From Saccharicrinis sp050589685 (GTDB lineage Bacteria > Bacteroidota > Bacteroidia > Bacteroidales > Marinilabiliaceae), in the NCBI RefSeq assembly GCF_050589685.1, contig NZ_JBNGOS010000004.1:62001-126000 (forward strand): a DNA stretch of 64,000 bases. Direction: 5' to 3'. A model generated the notes under the pieces. It was not told the DNA's origin. It ran no database searches and saw nothing but the letters and a program-made list of their open reading frames with translations. Each line of letters starts with the position of its first letter. Positions within the stretch are counted from its first letter, which is position 1. Both the position numbers and the translations under genes were made by a program. This document shows, one piece after another, positions 18,312 through 27,980 of the stretch.

Positions 18312-18881
18312 GTTTAGAAATTTCGTAAAAGTCTGTTCTCATGTCTTTTTAGGCATTTGATCTACCAAATGTATGTAATTCATTTAACATTCCTAGGTCC
18401 AAACAGCAATCAGGGATATTTCAATATTGGCTTAGGGATAGTCTTAATTCCACTTTAAGGTAAAGCAAAGTCAGATGGCATATAGAGTTTACATGATAAA
18501 ATAAAGTGACCTCCCATGTTTCCCGCAAGAATAATTATATTGGATTAAACTGCAAACTCAATAAAATTTATTCGTAGTGGTTCCGAAAATAAGGCCAATT
18601 CTCGCTAAACTTATGCTTCATCCGAGCAACTGAACTCAGTTGTTAAAGGTGCAACGAAAAATTGGAAGGAAAGAATCACATCAGTGTGATAATCGTTTCC
18701 GGAACTAATAAAATAGTTCATAAACGAGTATCCTAATTTTTACAAAAAACTATTTAGGGTTACGCTTTAGTGCCGGGCACCTACAAACGTCTTTCATTAT
18801 ATAGCTAAATACAGGCTGCTAAGCCCTATCTGCGCGAATTACAAAGTATATAACGAACCTATTAAAGCGGTGTATAATAAT
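18312..18881. other. 570-nt gap with one clear hairpin
   Basis: No convincing gene is seen in either strand. At 18668-18700 there is a stem-loop: GGAAA (18668-18672) pairs with TTTCC (18696-18700), and ATCACA-TCAG-TGTGAT (18675-18690) forms the tip. It could belong to the 3' end of the GreA-like transcript or the leader of the DUF502 operon. No other structure stands out. Confidence 0.35.
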
Positions 18882-19379
18882 TTAGGCTATTTTTTTTATC
18901 GTGTAACTTCTGCCGTTGTATTCAAAAGTATCTCCTGTTGTAAGACCTTTCATGGCTTTATAGATAGGTGCTTCCACAGAAAGGCATGTGATTTTATAAC
19001 CCTTGTGGTTAAAACTTTCAACGCTGGTCGAAATATAAAAAACATGATCTTGTACAAATACCAGTGAACCAGGATCCACAATTGCGGTTGGTTTAGCGTT
19101 TTTGTACCCGTTAATAAGTTTGATCTGTGCTTTTATTAAATTCGCTTTTTGTTGCATGGCCAATGTCATGTCCTGATCTTCAGTGTTGTGCGACAGTGTT
19201 TCGGGCTCTATTTCACCTTGTTTGACACCGTCCTCGTCATCACGTATATTAGCAATAAACTGATTAACTTGTGCAAGGTTTTCCTCCAGATGTTTAATAG
19301 CAACCTTATGGGCTTCCGCCTTAAGAATATGCGCTTCAATTTCTGATTTACTCATAATCGTTGATTTTTTTGGGGTCAT
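18882..19379 (-). CDS. GreA/GreB C-terminal-domain-like protein
   Basis: The 165-residue protein has a helical N-terminal half (about 9-90, with the segment NTEDQDMTLAMQQKANLI). The C-terminal beta domain ends in APIYKAMKGLTTGDTFEYNG, the layout of the GreA/GreB C-terminal fold (SPxxxALxGxxxGD). Similar Bacteroidota proteins, sometimes mislabelled as 3-oxoacyl-ACP synthase, share the helical half plus this domain. It lacks the acidic coiled-coil tip of true GreA. A role at RNA polymerase is only an inference. The second ATG (residue 9, MSKSEIEAH) is the likelier start. Confidence 0.65.
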   Translation of the reverse strand: MTPKKSTIMSKSEIEAHILKAEAHKVAIKHLEENLAQVNQFIANIRDDEDGVKQGEIEPETLSHNTEDQDMTLAMQQKANLIKAQIKLINGYKNAKPTAIVDPGSLVFVQDHVFYISTSVESFNHKGYKITCLSVEAPIYKAMKGLTTGDTFEYNGRSYTIKKIA

Positions 19380-19610
19380 CTATTACCATAAATAACGAAA
19401 GGTTCCTCAGGAGAGGAAATCAATTTCAATTAGCTAATTGAAAAAGTTAAACAATAGTTTGTTTCTCTCTTTATAATTTAGACCTGTGTATAAAAAAAAA
19501 GTCACATAAATAAAATGTTTTTCTACGGACATTTTTTTTTGGTTCATGGTCGTAGATATCCTTGAGATCTATATGTAACCTGTATGCTCTTTGTTTCCAA
19601 ATATGGGTAT

Positions 19611-21284
19611 TTATATATTGCGATATGCTTCAATAGCTTTCTTTACCGATCCGTGCAATAAAAGGAGTCTTTTGGCATCTTCGTACGCTAGTTTTGTTTC
19701 TTCCATAATCATCCTTGATCCCCTGTCGACTAGTTTCTCGCTGGTCAGCTGCATGTTGACCATCTGGTTGCCTTTAACTCTTCCCAGTTTAATCATAATG
19801 GTCGTGGTCATCATATTCAAAATCATTTTTTGTGCAGTGCCTGCTTTAAGGCGTGTGCTCCCGGTAACAAACTCGGGCCCCACAATGGCCTCAATGGGGT
19901 ATTCTGTTACTTGGGCCACTTTGCTGTTCGGGTTGCACGTGATGCAGCCAGTTAATAACCCATTATAGCGGGCTTGTCTGATACCCCCAACAACATATGG
20001 GGTGGAACCTGATGCTGCAATTCCTATTACTGTGTCCATTTCGTTAATATCAAAAGCTAAAAGTTCTTTCCAGGCTTTGTCGGGATCATCCTCGGCAGCT
20101 TCAACGGCTTTGCGCAAAGCGGCATCACCTCCTGCAATCAAACCAATTACCATGTTGTCTGGCACGCCAAATGTAGGCGGAAGTTCGGAGGCATCCAGTA
20201 CCCCTAATCTTCCGCTAGTGCCGGCACCTAAATAAAAAACCCTACCGCCTTTTTGCATGCGGTCAACAATTCTTTCCACAAGTTCTTTGACCTGGGGTAA
20301 TGCCTTTGCAACGGCAACATGTACATAGGCGTCCTCATGATTAATGGATGTAATTAACTTTTCCACCGACATAATCTCAAGATTGTCGAATTTGGAAGAG
20401 GATTCAGTAACGCTCGGTTTAGTTTTGTTTGCTTTTGCCACGAGGCAATTTTTAGTTTTTGAGTGATATTGTTCCAGACCATCCATGGGCGACTGGGTAA
20501 CTGCACCCAAGGTTAAATGATTTTTGTTTAATGCTTTTATCAGTTGTTCTTGAAAATGATAGGCAATGCTACCGGTAAAATTTATTTCAAGGTGTAAAAC
20601 GTTGTTATACTGAAGTAAATTGCGTTTGATGAATTCATCGAATGCGTTGGTCACTAAATTGTAGATTTCCTCAATTTCGATGTGTTTGGATAAAAACTTG
20701 GTGAACTGGGCCAAGTACCGGTTTGCCAATGGCTTCTTGTATATGTTGTCCAGTATTTGTGCCCTGTTGGTATTGTGTTCCCGGAAAAATAGCCTTATGA
20801 CCTGTTCCGGAAGTTGGTTCTTCAATATGTCACCTATGAGTTTTTTACCCATAACGGCTCCGCTTCCCTCGTCGCCAATGATGTAGCCTAATGGAGAAAC
20901 GTTGTCTTTTATGTTTCTGCCATCATACAGACAAGAGTTGGATCCGGTTCCGAGTATGCATGCTATTCCTGGCTTACTGCCACAAAGAGATCGGGCTGCT
21001 CCCGTCAGATCGCTTTCTACAGTTATGTTGTTTATGTTAAAAAAGTCTCTAAGTGCTTTTCTAACGATGTTAATCTTATCTTCGTTCGCACATCCAGCAC
21101 CATAAAAATAGATTTCTTTAATTGTAGTCTGATCTATGGTGAAATCGTCCTTTAAGCTCCTAAATATCTCTTCAGAGGTTTGGTGGAATGGGTTGATTCC
21201 CTTAGTGATGCAGGTTTGTGAACTGCCGTTGTAAATTCCCCTCCATTCTGTTTTCGTCGATCCGCTGTCTGCAATTAGTATCAT
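19611..21284 (-). CDS. murQ: fused sugar kinase (BadF/BcrA-type) and N-acetylmuramic acid 6-phosphate etherase
   Basis: This 557-residue protein joins two enzymes of cell-wall sugar recycling. Residues 1-285 are an ASKHA kinase of the N-acetylglucosamine/MurNAc kinase type (phosphate loop LIADSGSTKTEWRG, ACILGTGSNSCLYDG, GDEGSGAVMGK). After a polar linker, residues about 295-557 are a full MurQ etherase (INHEDAYVHVAVAKALP, VFYLGAGTSGRLGVLDASE, PPTFG, SGSTPYVVGG, GSTRLKAGTAQKMILNM). The kinase would make MurNAc-6-phosphate, and MurQ would cleave its lactyl ether to GlcNAc-6-phosphate. The fusion is continuous with no frameshift. Substrate choice of the kinase half (GlcNAc or MurNAc) is unproven. 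Confidence 0.92.
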   Translation of the reverse strand: MILIADSGSTKTEWRGIYNGSSQTCITKGINPFHQTSEEIFRSLKDDFTIDQTTIKEIYFYGAGCANEDKINIVRKALRDFFNINNITVESDLTGAARSLCGSKPGIACILGTGSNSCLYDGRNIKDNVSPLGYIIGDEGSGAVMGKKLIGDILKNQLPEQVIRLFFREHNTNRAQILDNIYKKPLANRYLAQFTKFLSKHIEIEEIYNLVTNAFDEFIKRNLLQYNNVLHLEINFTGSIAYHFQEQLIKALNKNHLTLGAVTQSPMDGLEQYHSKTKNCLVAKANKTKPSVTESSSKFDNLEIMSVEKLITSINHEDAYVHVAVAKALPQVKELVERIVDRMQKGGRVFYLGAGTSGRLGVLDASELPPTFGVPDNMVIGLIAGGDAALRKAVEAAEDDPDKAWKELLAFDINEMDTVIGIAASGSTPYVVGGIRQARYNGLLTGCITCNPNSKVAQVTEYPIEAIVGPEFVTGSTRLKAGTAQKMILNMMTTTIMIKLGRVKGNQMVNMQLTSEKLVDRGSRMIMEETKLAYEDAKRLLLLHGSVKKAIEAYRNI

Positions 21285-21441
21285 GACTTCTAAAGTGTGA
21301 TTTGAATTATAAGTGCTTTGTCGTTGTTCTTATCATTTTGGACGAGCAAAACCCCAAAGATGATCTTGTAAAATAATTGGAAAGGTACTAAAATATGACG
21401 CAGTTTTTGGGTTGTTTTATACACAATAGTTAGTTAAAAAA

Positions 21442-22503
21442 TTAAGAGGCAATAGTGCCGTAAAATATGAGCTCGTTAGCCCTTTTCATTTTTTTTGGTG
21501 AGTACGGATTTAACCCGAACTTGTCAAAAAATAGATTCAGCTGTAATATATTGTGGTTTATGGTTTTAATATCATTCATAGAAAACGCTTTTCGTTGTTC
21601 TTTTGGCACGTTTAACCACCCTGTAACTTTTGCGAGATTAACTGAAGTCAGTGAGGCATTAAAGTGAAAATCGAGTTTATTTTCATTTCTGGCCTGGCAG
21701 TCATTTAAACCAGTGTGCTGTTTTGCATCCAGATATAGAAATTCGATTTGAAAACGGCTCCTGTAATATTTCACGATCTCCAATGGTTCTTGTTTTGTAT
21801 CGGTTGAAAAATAGAGTTTGTAAATTTGTTTTCCATTTTTACCGGTATATACAACATGTACCAACCGAATGTTCCTTTTAAGCGATTTGGAATATACCGC
21901 GCCGCTATATATTGATGAATCTTTATCTTTATGGCACAAAGCAAAATAATCCATGTCGATATTATGATGGTAAACTTTACCTACATATTTTTTGGGCCTT
22001 CCCCGTTTTCCTGTTGGCTCTCCCTGGTATAGGTACCAAAGGTCGGCATCGTCCCTGAGTCGGCCTACCATATGCATGCCGCATTCCAAAACCTGATCAA
22101 CAAATATTTTCTTGGAAAACCAGGCATCTGCAACTAGGTACGGTGAGATTGTTTTTAGTACATCTTTACGTTCATTAATGACTCCAGCGTACCAATCTGC
22201 CAATGACTGATCCTTGCTTGGTATTGTCTGAATGGCTTCCAAGTGAAAAGCGGTATGATTATCCACATCTATTGCTGCCAATCCTCCAGTTTCCAAACCC
22301 CATTTAGATTGATTGGCACATCCTGACCAAAAGTAACCAAGTCCAGGTGTTTTCTTCCCTGACTTGCTGATATAAGAAGGATCAAATGCTATTACATACC
22401 GACCACTTCCATGCGACAAAACAAGTTCTTTGTTGAATGTTAAGAAATCGAATGGTTTTTCAAATTGTTGTCGGTATCTTTCTTGACTTTCGCATTGGGT
22501 CAC
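21442..22503 (-). pseudogene. 5'-truncated DDE transposase (IS4-like)
   Basis: The 353 residues are the body of a DDE transposase: first Asp in YVIAFDPSYISKSGKK, then FWSGCANQSKWGLE, second Asp in YLVADAWFSKK, and the Glu in YYRSRFQIEFLYLDAKQHTG. Relatives begin about 60-90 residues earlier, before the KPFDFLTFN block. The frame opens at a GTG (22501-22503) lying inside the 11-bp repeat that flanks the IS1634-family insertion. Rejoining across that insertion extends the frame only about six codons before a stop, so the 5' end was lost separately. It is probably inactive. Confidence 0.8.
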
Positions 22504-24036
22504 CCTAACAATATTTTAATACAATATTGTATAGTTTTACTTGATCCGGGGTCATTTTCAATAGGCAAGATTTATTAAGTTTGGAGTCAGGTAGCGTGTA
22601 TGTTATCTGGTACATATTGTGAGTTAAGTCTGCAGCTTTCCTTATTGACAAGTCAGTATCTTCAAGTCTTAAAACTCTTTCAAGCTCCTGGTAAATAGCG
22701 TATGCTGTAAATGAAATACAAATTTGAGCCTCTATTCGACTTCTTAACCTATGGTATATCGGGCGTATGCGAAGGTCTGTCTTTGACATTCTGAAAGCCC
22801 TTTCTATGTGCCTCAGGTTGGCATAGTTGTTTATAACCTCTTCTTCTTTAAGTTTAGTATTTGTTAGGTATCCTTTTAGCCCATCCCATTTGGCATCGTT
22901 TTCAAACTTTTCATAATTAATTGCAATGGTAACATCGCCAGACATGGTAAGGTATTTATTGTACCCTCTGTTGTTAATACTTGATTTTGTCAGTTTCCCG
23001 GATTTTACTTTCTTCTCCAGTCTTGTCAACCCCCGCTTTCGGTTATATGCATCTTTAGATGCTCTTTTTTTAGAGTAGGAAACAATAAGCCTTTGCCCAC
23101 TTGGTTTGTCAATACAAAACACTTCTCCATCCTCAAGAGAAAGCCTTAATATCTGCTGTTTCAACTCTTTAACCTGGCACCTAAGATGTACTCGTAATTT
23201 TCTTTTTCTAGAGCAATAATGTTATCTTTTGAGAGTAAACCTGAGTCAGCTACAATTATGGGTTTTGACAAATTAAACTTAGCGCTTATCTTTTCTAAAA
23301 AAGGGATGAGTGTATGACCTTCATAAATATTTCCTTCAAAAATGTCGTAACTTATTGCATAACCACCCAACCCAACGAGCAATTCTAAAAAGATTTGAGG
23401 TTTCTGATGTTTCCCGTCCTTGCTAAAACCTGTTTTTCTTAAATCGTCTTCATCGCTTGCTTCGAAGTACAGTGTGGTCATATCATAAAAAACAACTGAC
23501 ACATTGCCGTTCAATATTTTTAAGGTGTGCGAGAAGGCTATCTGTTCAATCAGTCCCTTCTGCTTGTTGTTTAGCTTGTCCAAAAAACGGTAAACCTTAT
23601 CATTGCTTAAACGAACGCCTTGGTAACGGTAAACATACTCAACTGTTTTCAACTTACTTAAGGGAAAAGCCAACCTTGAAATTACAAGGTGCCTGAATAA
23701 TTCTTCTTCAATTTATTGGAAACCGATATGATTATAAATCTTTCCAAATATTAATTCTGGACCAATAGTCCTAATGTCTGAGTTACCGATATTGAGTAGG
23801 GTTTCTTCAGCGAGGCTATCCTTATCAGATAAGAAAAGGTTGCTTTGACCAGTTATTCTTTCAATTTCTTGATATCCAACCTCAACCAACTTTTTAATTT
23901 TCTGTTGCGTTGTGGCGCATCCTATTGTTTTTATAAGACTGTTCCGACCCTTAACCTTCTGTATCACCTGTACAGAAACGCTTCCAGAGCTATTGCGTTT
24001 TTTACGAATGAACATTGAAATATATTTGGGTCACCC
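22495..24036 (-). mobile_element. IS1634-family insertion sequence, decayed, with 11-bp flanking repeats
   Basis: TTGGGTCACCC occurs at both edges (22495-22505 and 24026-24036). As a direct repeat it fits a target duplication; the repeat is also nearly palindromic, so it could instead belong to terminal inverted repeats. Removing the element with one copy of the repeat restores an open frame into the older truncated transposase, which supports the target-duplication reading. The transposase gene inside is broken (see pseudogene). Confidence 0.7.
22505..24015 (-). pseudogene. IS1634-family transposase broken by a stop codon and a frameshift
   Basis: Three pieces together make one transposase of about 500 residues. 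The N-terminal piece (MFIRKKRNSSGSVSVQVIQK to GKIYNHIGFQ) ends in an in-frame TAA at 23713-23715, and translation beyond it continues as IEEELFRHLVISRLAFPLSK. The middle carries FYDMTTLYFEASDEDDLRK (first Asp) and VADSGLLSKDNI (second Asp). A frame change near 23165 leads to the C-terminal piece with NLRHIERAFRMSKTDLRIRP (catalytic Glu) and a natural end. The split pieces open at weak starts (a TTG for the last). Two independent lesions make it inactive. Confidence 0.88.
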
Positions 24037-24096
24037 AAGTTAAAAAAGAAACTCAGTAACAAGGGATACAGAGGGTGCCCCGAAAAAGTGCGGAAG

Positions 24097-24119
24097 TCAA
24101 GTTCCGCCTCGAGTACCAA
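24097..24119 (+). repeat. tRNA-Leu 3'-end remnant or attachment-site-like duplicate
   Basis: These 23 bases match 9813-9835 (T-loop to CCA end of the intact tRNA-Leu) with one difference. The bases before it (GCGGAAG instead of GCGGGT) spoil the T arm, and no anticodon arm is found upstream. A rho-independent terminator follows directly, as after a real tRNA. It is either what is left of a second tRNA-Leu gene destroyed by insertions, or the far attachment site of a former tRNA-targeted element. Confidence 0.75.
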
Positions 24120-24121
24120 GT

Positions 24122-24157
24122 AAAGGTTTCTTCTAAAGCAGAGGAAACCTTTTTTTA
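24122..24157 (+). terminator. rho-independent terminator after the tRNA-Leu remnant
   Basis: AAAGGTTTCTTCT (24122-24134) pairs with AGAGGAAACCTTT (24140-24152) at 12 of 13 positions with a 5-nt loop, followed by seven Ts. It probably served a tRNA transcript that is now broken. Confidence 0.8.
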
Positions 24158-24223
24158 TTAATCACCATGCTTCTTTCAGTTTAATGTTCATAACAAACTA
24201 CTGTGGGAATATGTCTGTAAGTC

Positions 24224-25120
24224 TCATAAAACCTGATTAATACGGTACTCTCCCGGCGATTTGCCAATATGTTTTTTGAAAACCTTACAGAAGTATGCAT
24301 TGCTTTTATATCCACACGCTTCAGCTATTTCAATACACGATTGTGAAGTGGTATTTAATAGTAGCTGGGCTTTTTCTATACGTTGTTTGTTAATGTAATC
24401 TAATGGTGTTAGTTGCATTAATTGTTTGAATTTTCGGGTGTAATGACCAGTAGATAAACAGGACAATTCAGCCAACCTAGTAACTGTAAGTTCGGTTTCT
24501 AAATTGGAATGAATATATTTTAAAGACAACAAAATATCACTGGCATCTCCTTTTTCAAGGTCGATTTTAGGGTAACCTACAAATTTTGATAACAACAGGT
24601 ATAGTAATCCCGATGATGTTAAACTTCGATCTGCATCATATATCGGATGATTCCAGGATTTGCTGCTGAGGCGTTGGTATATCCTGGGGTCTTTTGCAGG
24701 CAGTTCCATGTTGGGATTTGTCTCATAAAGTCTTTTGAAATAATCAGAATGCTCCACTGAGGCTTCAATCTCATAATTAAAGTTAAACAATTGGTAAATG
24801 CTTAAATTATTCCGAAGCTGAATGGTAAATGTAGCATAGTAATGAGACAATTCATTTTCGCACACATAACTGCAGTGTGTAAAACTCGGTATTAAGTAAA
24901 GGTGTCCTTTCTTCAAGTGAATTCTTTCTTCACCTATGTAGATGCTTGCTTCTCCATCTGTTACTAAATATAATCTGCTAAATGAACTAATGATATTTCT
25001 GTAATTCCATTCAGTCCCCACCTTGCAACTACCTACAGATGAAAGGTTAAAAGATATGTTTTTCAAAAGCTCAGAGGGGTTCATGTTGTATGTTTTGTTT
25101 ATAGAAGACAAAAATAACAT
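24224..25120 (-). CDS. AraC-family transcriptional regulator
   Basis: The 298-residue protein has an N-terminal cupin-type sensing domain (about 30-120, with RLYLVTDGEASIYIGEERI and LKKGHLYLIPSFTHCSY). The C-terminal double helix-turn-helix of AraC proteins spans about 195-295 (LTVTRLAELSCLSTGHYTRK, the TPLDYINKQRIEKAQLLL linker, IAEACGYKSNAYFCKVFKKH). It is divergent from the carbohydrate gene cluster that starts 30-110 nt away and is the obvious candidate to control it in response to a sugar. The second ATG (residue 13, MNPSELL) may be the real start. Confidence 0.9.
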   Translation of the reverse strand: MLFLSSINKTYNMNPSELLKNISFNLSSVGSCKVGTEWNYRNIISSFSRLYLVTDGEASIYIGEERIHLKKGHLYLIPSFTHCSYVCENELSHYYATFTIQLRNNLSIYQLFNFNYEIEASVEHSDYFKRLYETNPNMELPAKDPRIYQRLSSKSWNHPIYDADRSLTSSGLLYLLLSKFVGYPKIDLEKGDASDILLSLKYIHSNLETELTVTRLAELSCLSTGHYTRKFKQLMQLTPLDYINKQRIEKAQLLLNTTSQSCIEIAEACGYKSNAYFCKVFKKHIGKSPGEYRINQVL

Positions 25121-25233
25121 AAAATGCAGATATTAGCGAGGTTTCAAAATTGCGATGTTCCAAATGGACAATAACTTGTTTGGTTTGTAAAACACTTTTA
25201 TTACTTCACTTTCTAAATTTAACATTAAATTTA

Positions 25234-26418
25234 ATGCAGAATATAATGTTCAATTATACAGGAAAATCGGATAACACAAAACGTAGCGATAATGCTTTAA
25301 AAAAAGTAAAGCGATTGCAACAGGCAGCCAACCATCAAGAACCAGATAGGATTCCTATTGGGGAGTTTTTTTGGAACAGTTTTATAGATAGGTGGAAAAG
25401 GGAACTTGGATTGCCCGAAGATGCTAATCCTTATTACCATTACAATTTAGACTGGATAGTGGTGAACCCCAATATGGATCCTCATATTAAAAAGTTCGAT
25501 GTTATTTATGAAGATGAACAGGAGGTGCATGTTGAAACAGGATATGAGGTAGTGATGCGAAAGCGTCATGATTTTCCTATGCCCGAAATGATGAAATGGA
25601 ATGTGGATACCATCGATAAATTACTTGAATTTGAGTTTGATGATCCATACGATAAACGTCGGTATTTTGAAGCCGGGGATGATCATATAAATGGAGTTGG
25701 AGATACATTCCACAGGAATACACCTGCATACTTTGAGCGGGTAAAATCCTTTTATTCCGATTTTGCCGTGTTTGGGGGAGTAGGGGAGATTAACGAATGC
25801 CTTACCCGTTTAATAGGCCAGGAAAATGCCATGTTATGGACTATGATGCATTACGATCGTTTTCCTGAAGCCGTTGAAAAAGTAGGACAGTTTTATTTGG
25901 ATATTTGCAAAGCCCAGGTTGAGGCAGCCAATGGGCTACTTGATGGAATGGTTATTTGGGGAGATGTGGCCTATAAAAACGGAATGTTCTTCGACCCGGA
26001 ATATTGGCGTGAACATTTTAAACCATGGGTAAAAAAAATGGTAGATTATTGTCACGAAAAAGGATTAATGGTAATTTACCATGGTTGCGGAAATGTGAAC
26101 TCCATTTTTAAAGACTATATCGAAATAGGCATTGACTTTTATAATCCTCTGGAAGTGAAAGCAAATATGGATGTGAATCAATTAAGGGAGCGATACGGTC
26201 ATGACATTGGTTTTTGCGGCAATAACAACGTGATGAATTGGGAATCGGGAGATGAAACACGCATAAAAGAAGAGATTCTAAGAAAACTTGAAGCAGCTAA
26301 AGGAGGAGGATTTATTTTCCAGTCCGACCATTCCGTATCCAGCGAAGTGTCAGGTCTCACCTATGATTATATCATGAAATTAGTAAGAGAGAACGGTAAT
26401 TATCCAATTAAATCATAA
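25234..26418 (+). CDS. uroporphyrinogen decarboxylase (URO-D)-like family protein
   Basis: A TIM-barrel protein of the URO-D/methyltransferase superfamily. Visible blocks include PDRIPIGEFFWNSF near the N-terminus, YSDFAVFGGVGEINECL, DGMVIWGDVAYKNGMFF, VIYHGCGNVNSIFKDYIEIG, NPLEVKANMDVNQLRERYG and the GGGFIFQSDHSVSS segment. The frame opens at 25150, but the first 28 residues look like untranslated leader; ATG at 25234 or 25246 fits the family better. Members of this type recur in sulfated-polysaccharide and sugar-acid loci, where they may act as demethylases or lyases, not in haem synthesis. The reaction is unknown here. Confidence 0.75.
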   Translation: MQNIMFNYTGKSDNTKRSDNALKKVKRLQQAANHQEPDRIPIGEFFWNSFIDRWKRELGLPEDANPYYHYNLDWIVVNPNMDPHIKKFDVIYEDEQEVHVETGYEVVMRKRHDFPMPEMMKWNVDTIDKLLEFEFDDPYDKRRYFEAGDDHINGVGDTFHRNTPAYFERVKSFYSDFAVFGGVGEINECLTRLIGQENAMLWTMMHYDRFPEAVEKVGQFYLDICKAQVEAANGLLDGMVIWGDVAYKNGMFFDPEYWREHFKPWVKKMVDYCHEKGLMVIYHGCGNVNSIFKDYIEIGIDFYNPLEVKANMDVNQLRERYGHDIGFCGNNNVMNWESGDETRIKEEILRKLEAAKGGGFIFQSDHSVSSEVSGLTYDYIMKLVRENGNYPIKS

Positions 26419-26474
26419 TTGAAAATCAACAAATACATCCCGCTTAATAATGCAAATCAGTTAAATACAAACAA

Positions 26475-27956
26475 ATGAGCAAGCTATTAAAAACAACCTG
26501 CATAATAATCGTCTGCATAAGCACAACTTTGGCCAATGCACAAAAAATGTATAAACCAACCTGGGAATCCCTGCAACAATACGAATGCCCTGAATGGTTC
26601 CGGGATGCCAAATTTGGTATCTATACGCACTGGGGTGTCTATTCCGTTCCCGAATGCCCTTCAGATTGGTACGGGCACAATATGTATTATAAAAATCATC
26701 CCAACTATAAATCTCATACCGAGACGTACGGAGCAGTGAACAAGTTCGGTTATAAGGATTTGGTTCCCCTGTTTACAGCACCAAAATTTAATGCCGATGA
26801 ATGGGCTGACTTATTTGTAGAGTCGGGGGCACGTTTTGCAGGACCTTGTGGAGAACATGCCGACGGTTTTGCGATGTGGGATTCTAAAGTTAATCCGTGG
26901 AATTCAGTTGATATGGGACCTAAGCGTGATATTGTTGCTGAGTTGGGAAAGGCTATTCGTAAGCGCGGTTTAAAATATGTGGTAAGCCTACACCACTCGT
27001 GGTTATGGGGGTGGTACCCAACCTGGGACGAAAATACCGATTGTGCCGATCCTGCCAATGCATCACTATATGGCGAAAAAGTACCTGAAACCGCATGGAG
27101 GACTAAAGACACAAAGGGTTACTACAAAGTAAATCCAATGCCAAGTGCAGAGTTTGAGCGGGTTTGGTTGGAGAAATGTAAGGAGGTAGTTGATGGCTAT
27201 TCACCCGACTTATTGTGGTTCGACAATCGTGTTCAGATTCTTTCGGAAAAAACACGTCAGGAAATGATGGCGTATGCCTATAATCATGCCGAAAAAAATG
27301 ATCAGGAGTTTGTACTAACTTTCAAGCGTCCTGATTTTCCATTAGGAACAGGAACGGTTGATCTGGAGCGCAACAGGATGCCTAAAATATATCCTGAGCC
27401 CTGGTTAACCGACAATTCGATTTCTCAAAAATTATGGATATGGACAACAGAACTGGAATGTTATCCTACAAACAATCTGATTGACGACCTGGTAGATATT
27501 GTGAGTAAAAACGGTAACTTACTATTAAACTTGGCACCACACCCCAATGGCACCATTCCTGAGGATCAAAAGCAACGGCTTAGGGAAATAGGAAAATGGT
27601 TAAAACTTAACGGTGAAGCTATCTACGAAAGTCGTCCTTGGTTAATCTATGGAGAAGGCCCTACCGAAACAAAAACAGGGCATTTAGCAGATATGAAATT
27701 TGATGGTTTTGGTGATGAGGACATCCGCTTTACAACCCGTGAAGGACGGTTATACGCCATTGCCTTGGGATGGCCGGAGTCAGGAGTACTTCCAATAAAG
27801 TCATTAGGTTCCAGCAATTATAATGGCAAGGTTAAAAGTATAAAACTAATAGGTAGTGAATCTAAAATAGTTTTTAAACAAATGGAAAATGCTTTAGAGA
27901 TTCAATTACCCGAAAATAAGCCTTGTGAGCATGCTTTTGTGTTTAGGGTGAATTAA
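26475..27956 (+). CDS. GH29 alpha-L-fucosidase/alpha-L-galactosidase family enzyme
   Basis: The 493-residue enzyme has a signal peptide (to about residue 22, ...TLANAQ). The GH29 barrel includes WFRDAKFGIYTHWGVYSVPE, GEHADGFAMWDSKVNPWN (His128) and the nucleophile Asp250 in DLLWFDNR, followed by a C-terminal beta-sandwich. GH29 enzymes release terminal alpha-L-fucose with retention. Some members from red-algal galactan loci act instead on alpha-L-galactose, whose ring differs only at C6. With the GH16, GH2 and sulfatase neighbours, the galactosidase role is at least as likely here (inference). Confidence 0.9.
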   Translation: MSKLLKTTCIIIVCISTTLANAQKMYKPTWESLQQYECPEWFRDAKFGIYTHWGVYSVPECPSDWYGHNMYYKNHPNYKSHTETYGAVNKFGYKDLVPLFTAPKFNADEWADLFVESGARFAGPCGEHADGFAMWDSKVNPWNSVDMGPKRDIVAELGKAIRKRGLKYVVSLHHSWLWGWYPTWDENTDCADPANASLYGEKVPETAWRTKDTKGYYKVNPMPSAEFERVWLEKCKEVVDGYSPDLLWFDNRVQILSEKTRQEMMAYAYNHAEKNDQEFVLTFKRPDFPLGTGTVDLERNRMPKIYPEPWLTDNSISQKLWIWTTELECYPTNNLIDDLVDIVSKNGNLLLNLAPHPNGTIPEDQKQRLREIGKWLKLNGEAIYESRPWLIYGEGPTETKTGHLADMKFDGFGDEDIRFTTREGRLYAIALGWPESGVLPIKSLGSSNYNGKVKSIKLIGSESKIVFKQMENALEIQLPENKPCEHAFVFRVN

Positions 27957-27980
27957 GAGGAACAAATAGCCTTAGTTAAA

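Noticed and set aside
22505..23673. Programmed frameshifting in the IS1634-family transposase
   Set aside because: The gene also carries an in-frame stop codon at 23713 and no clear slippery site, so decay is the simpler reading.
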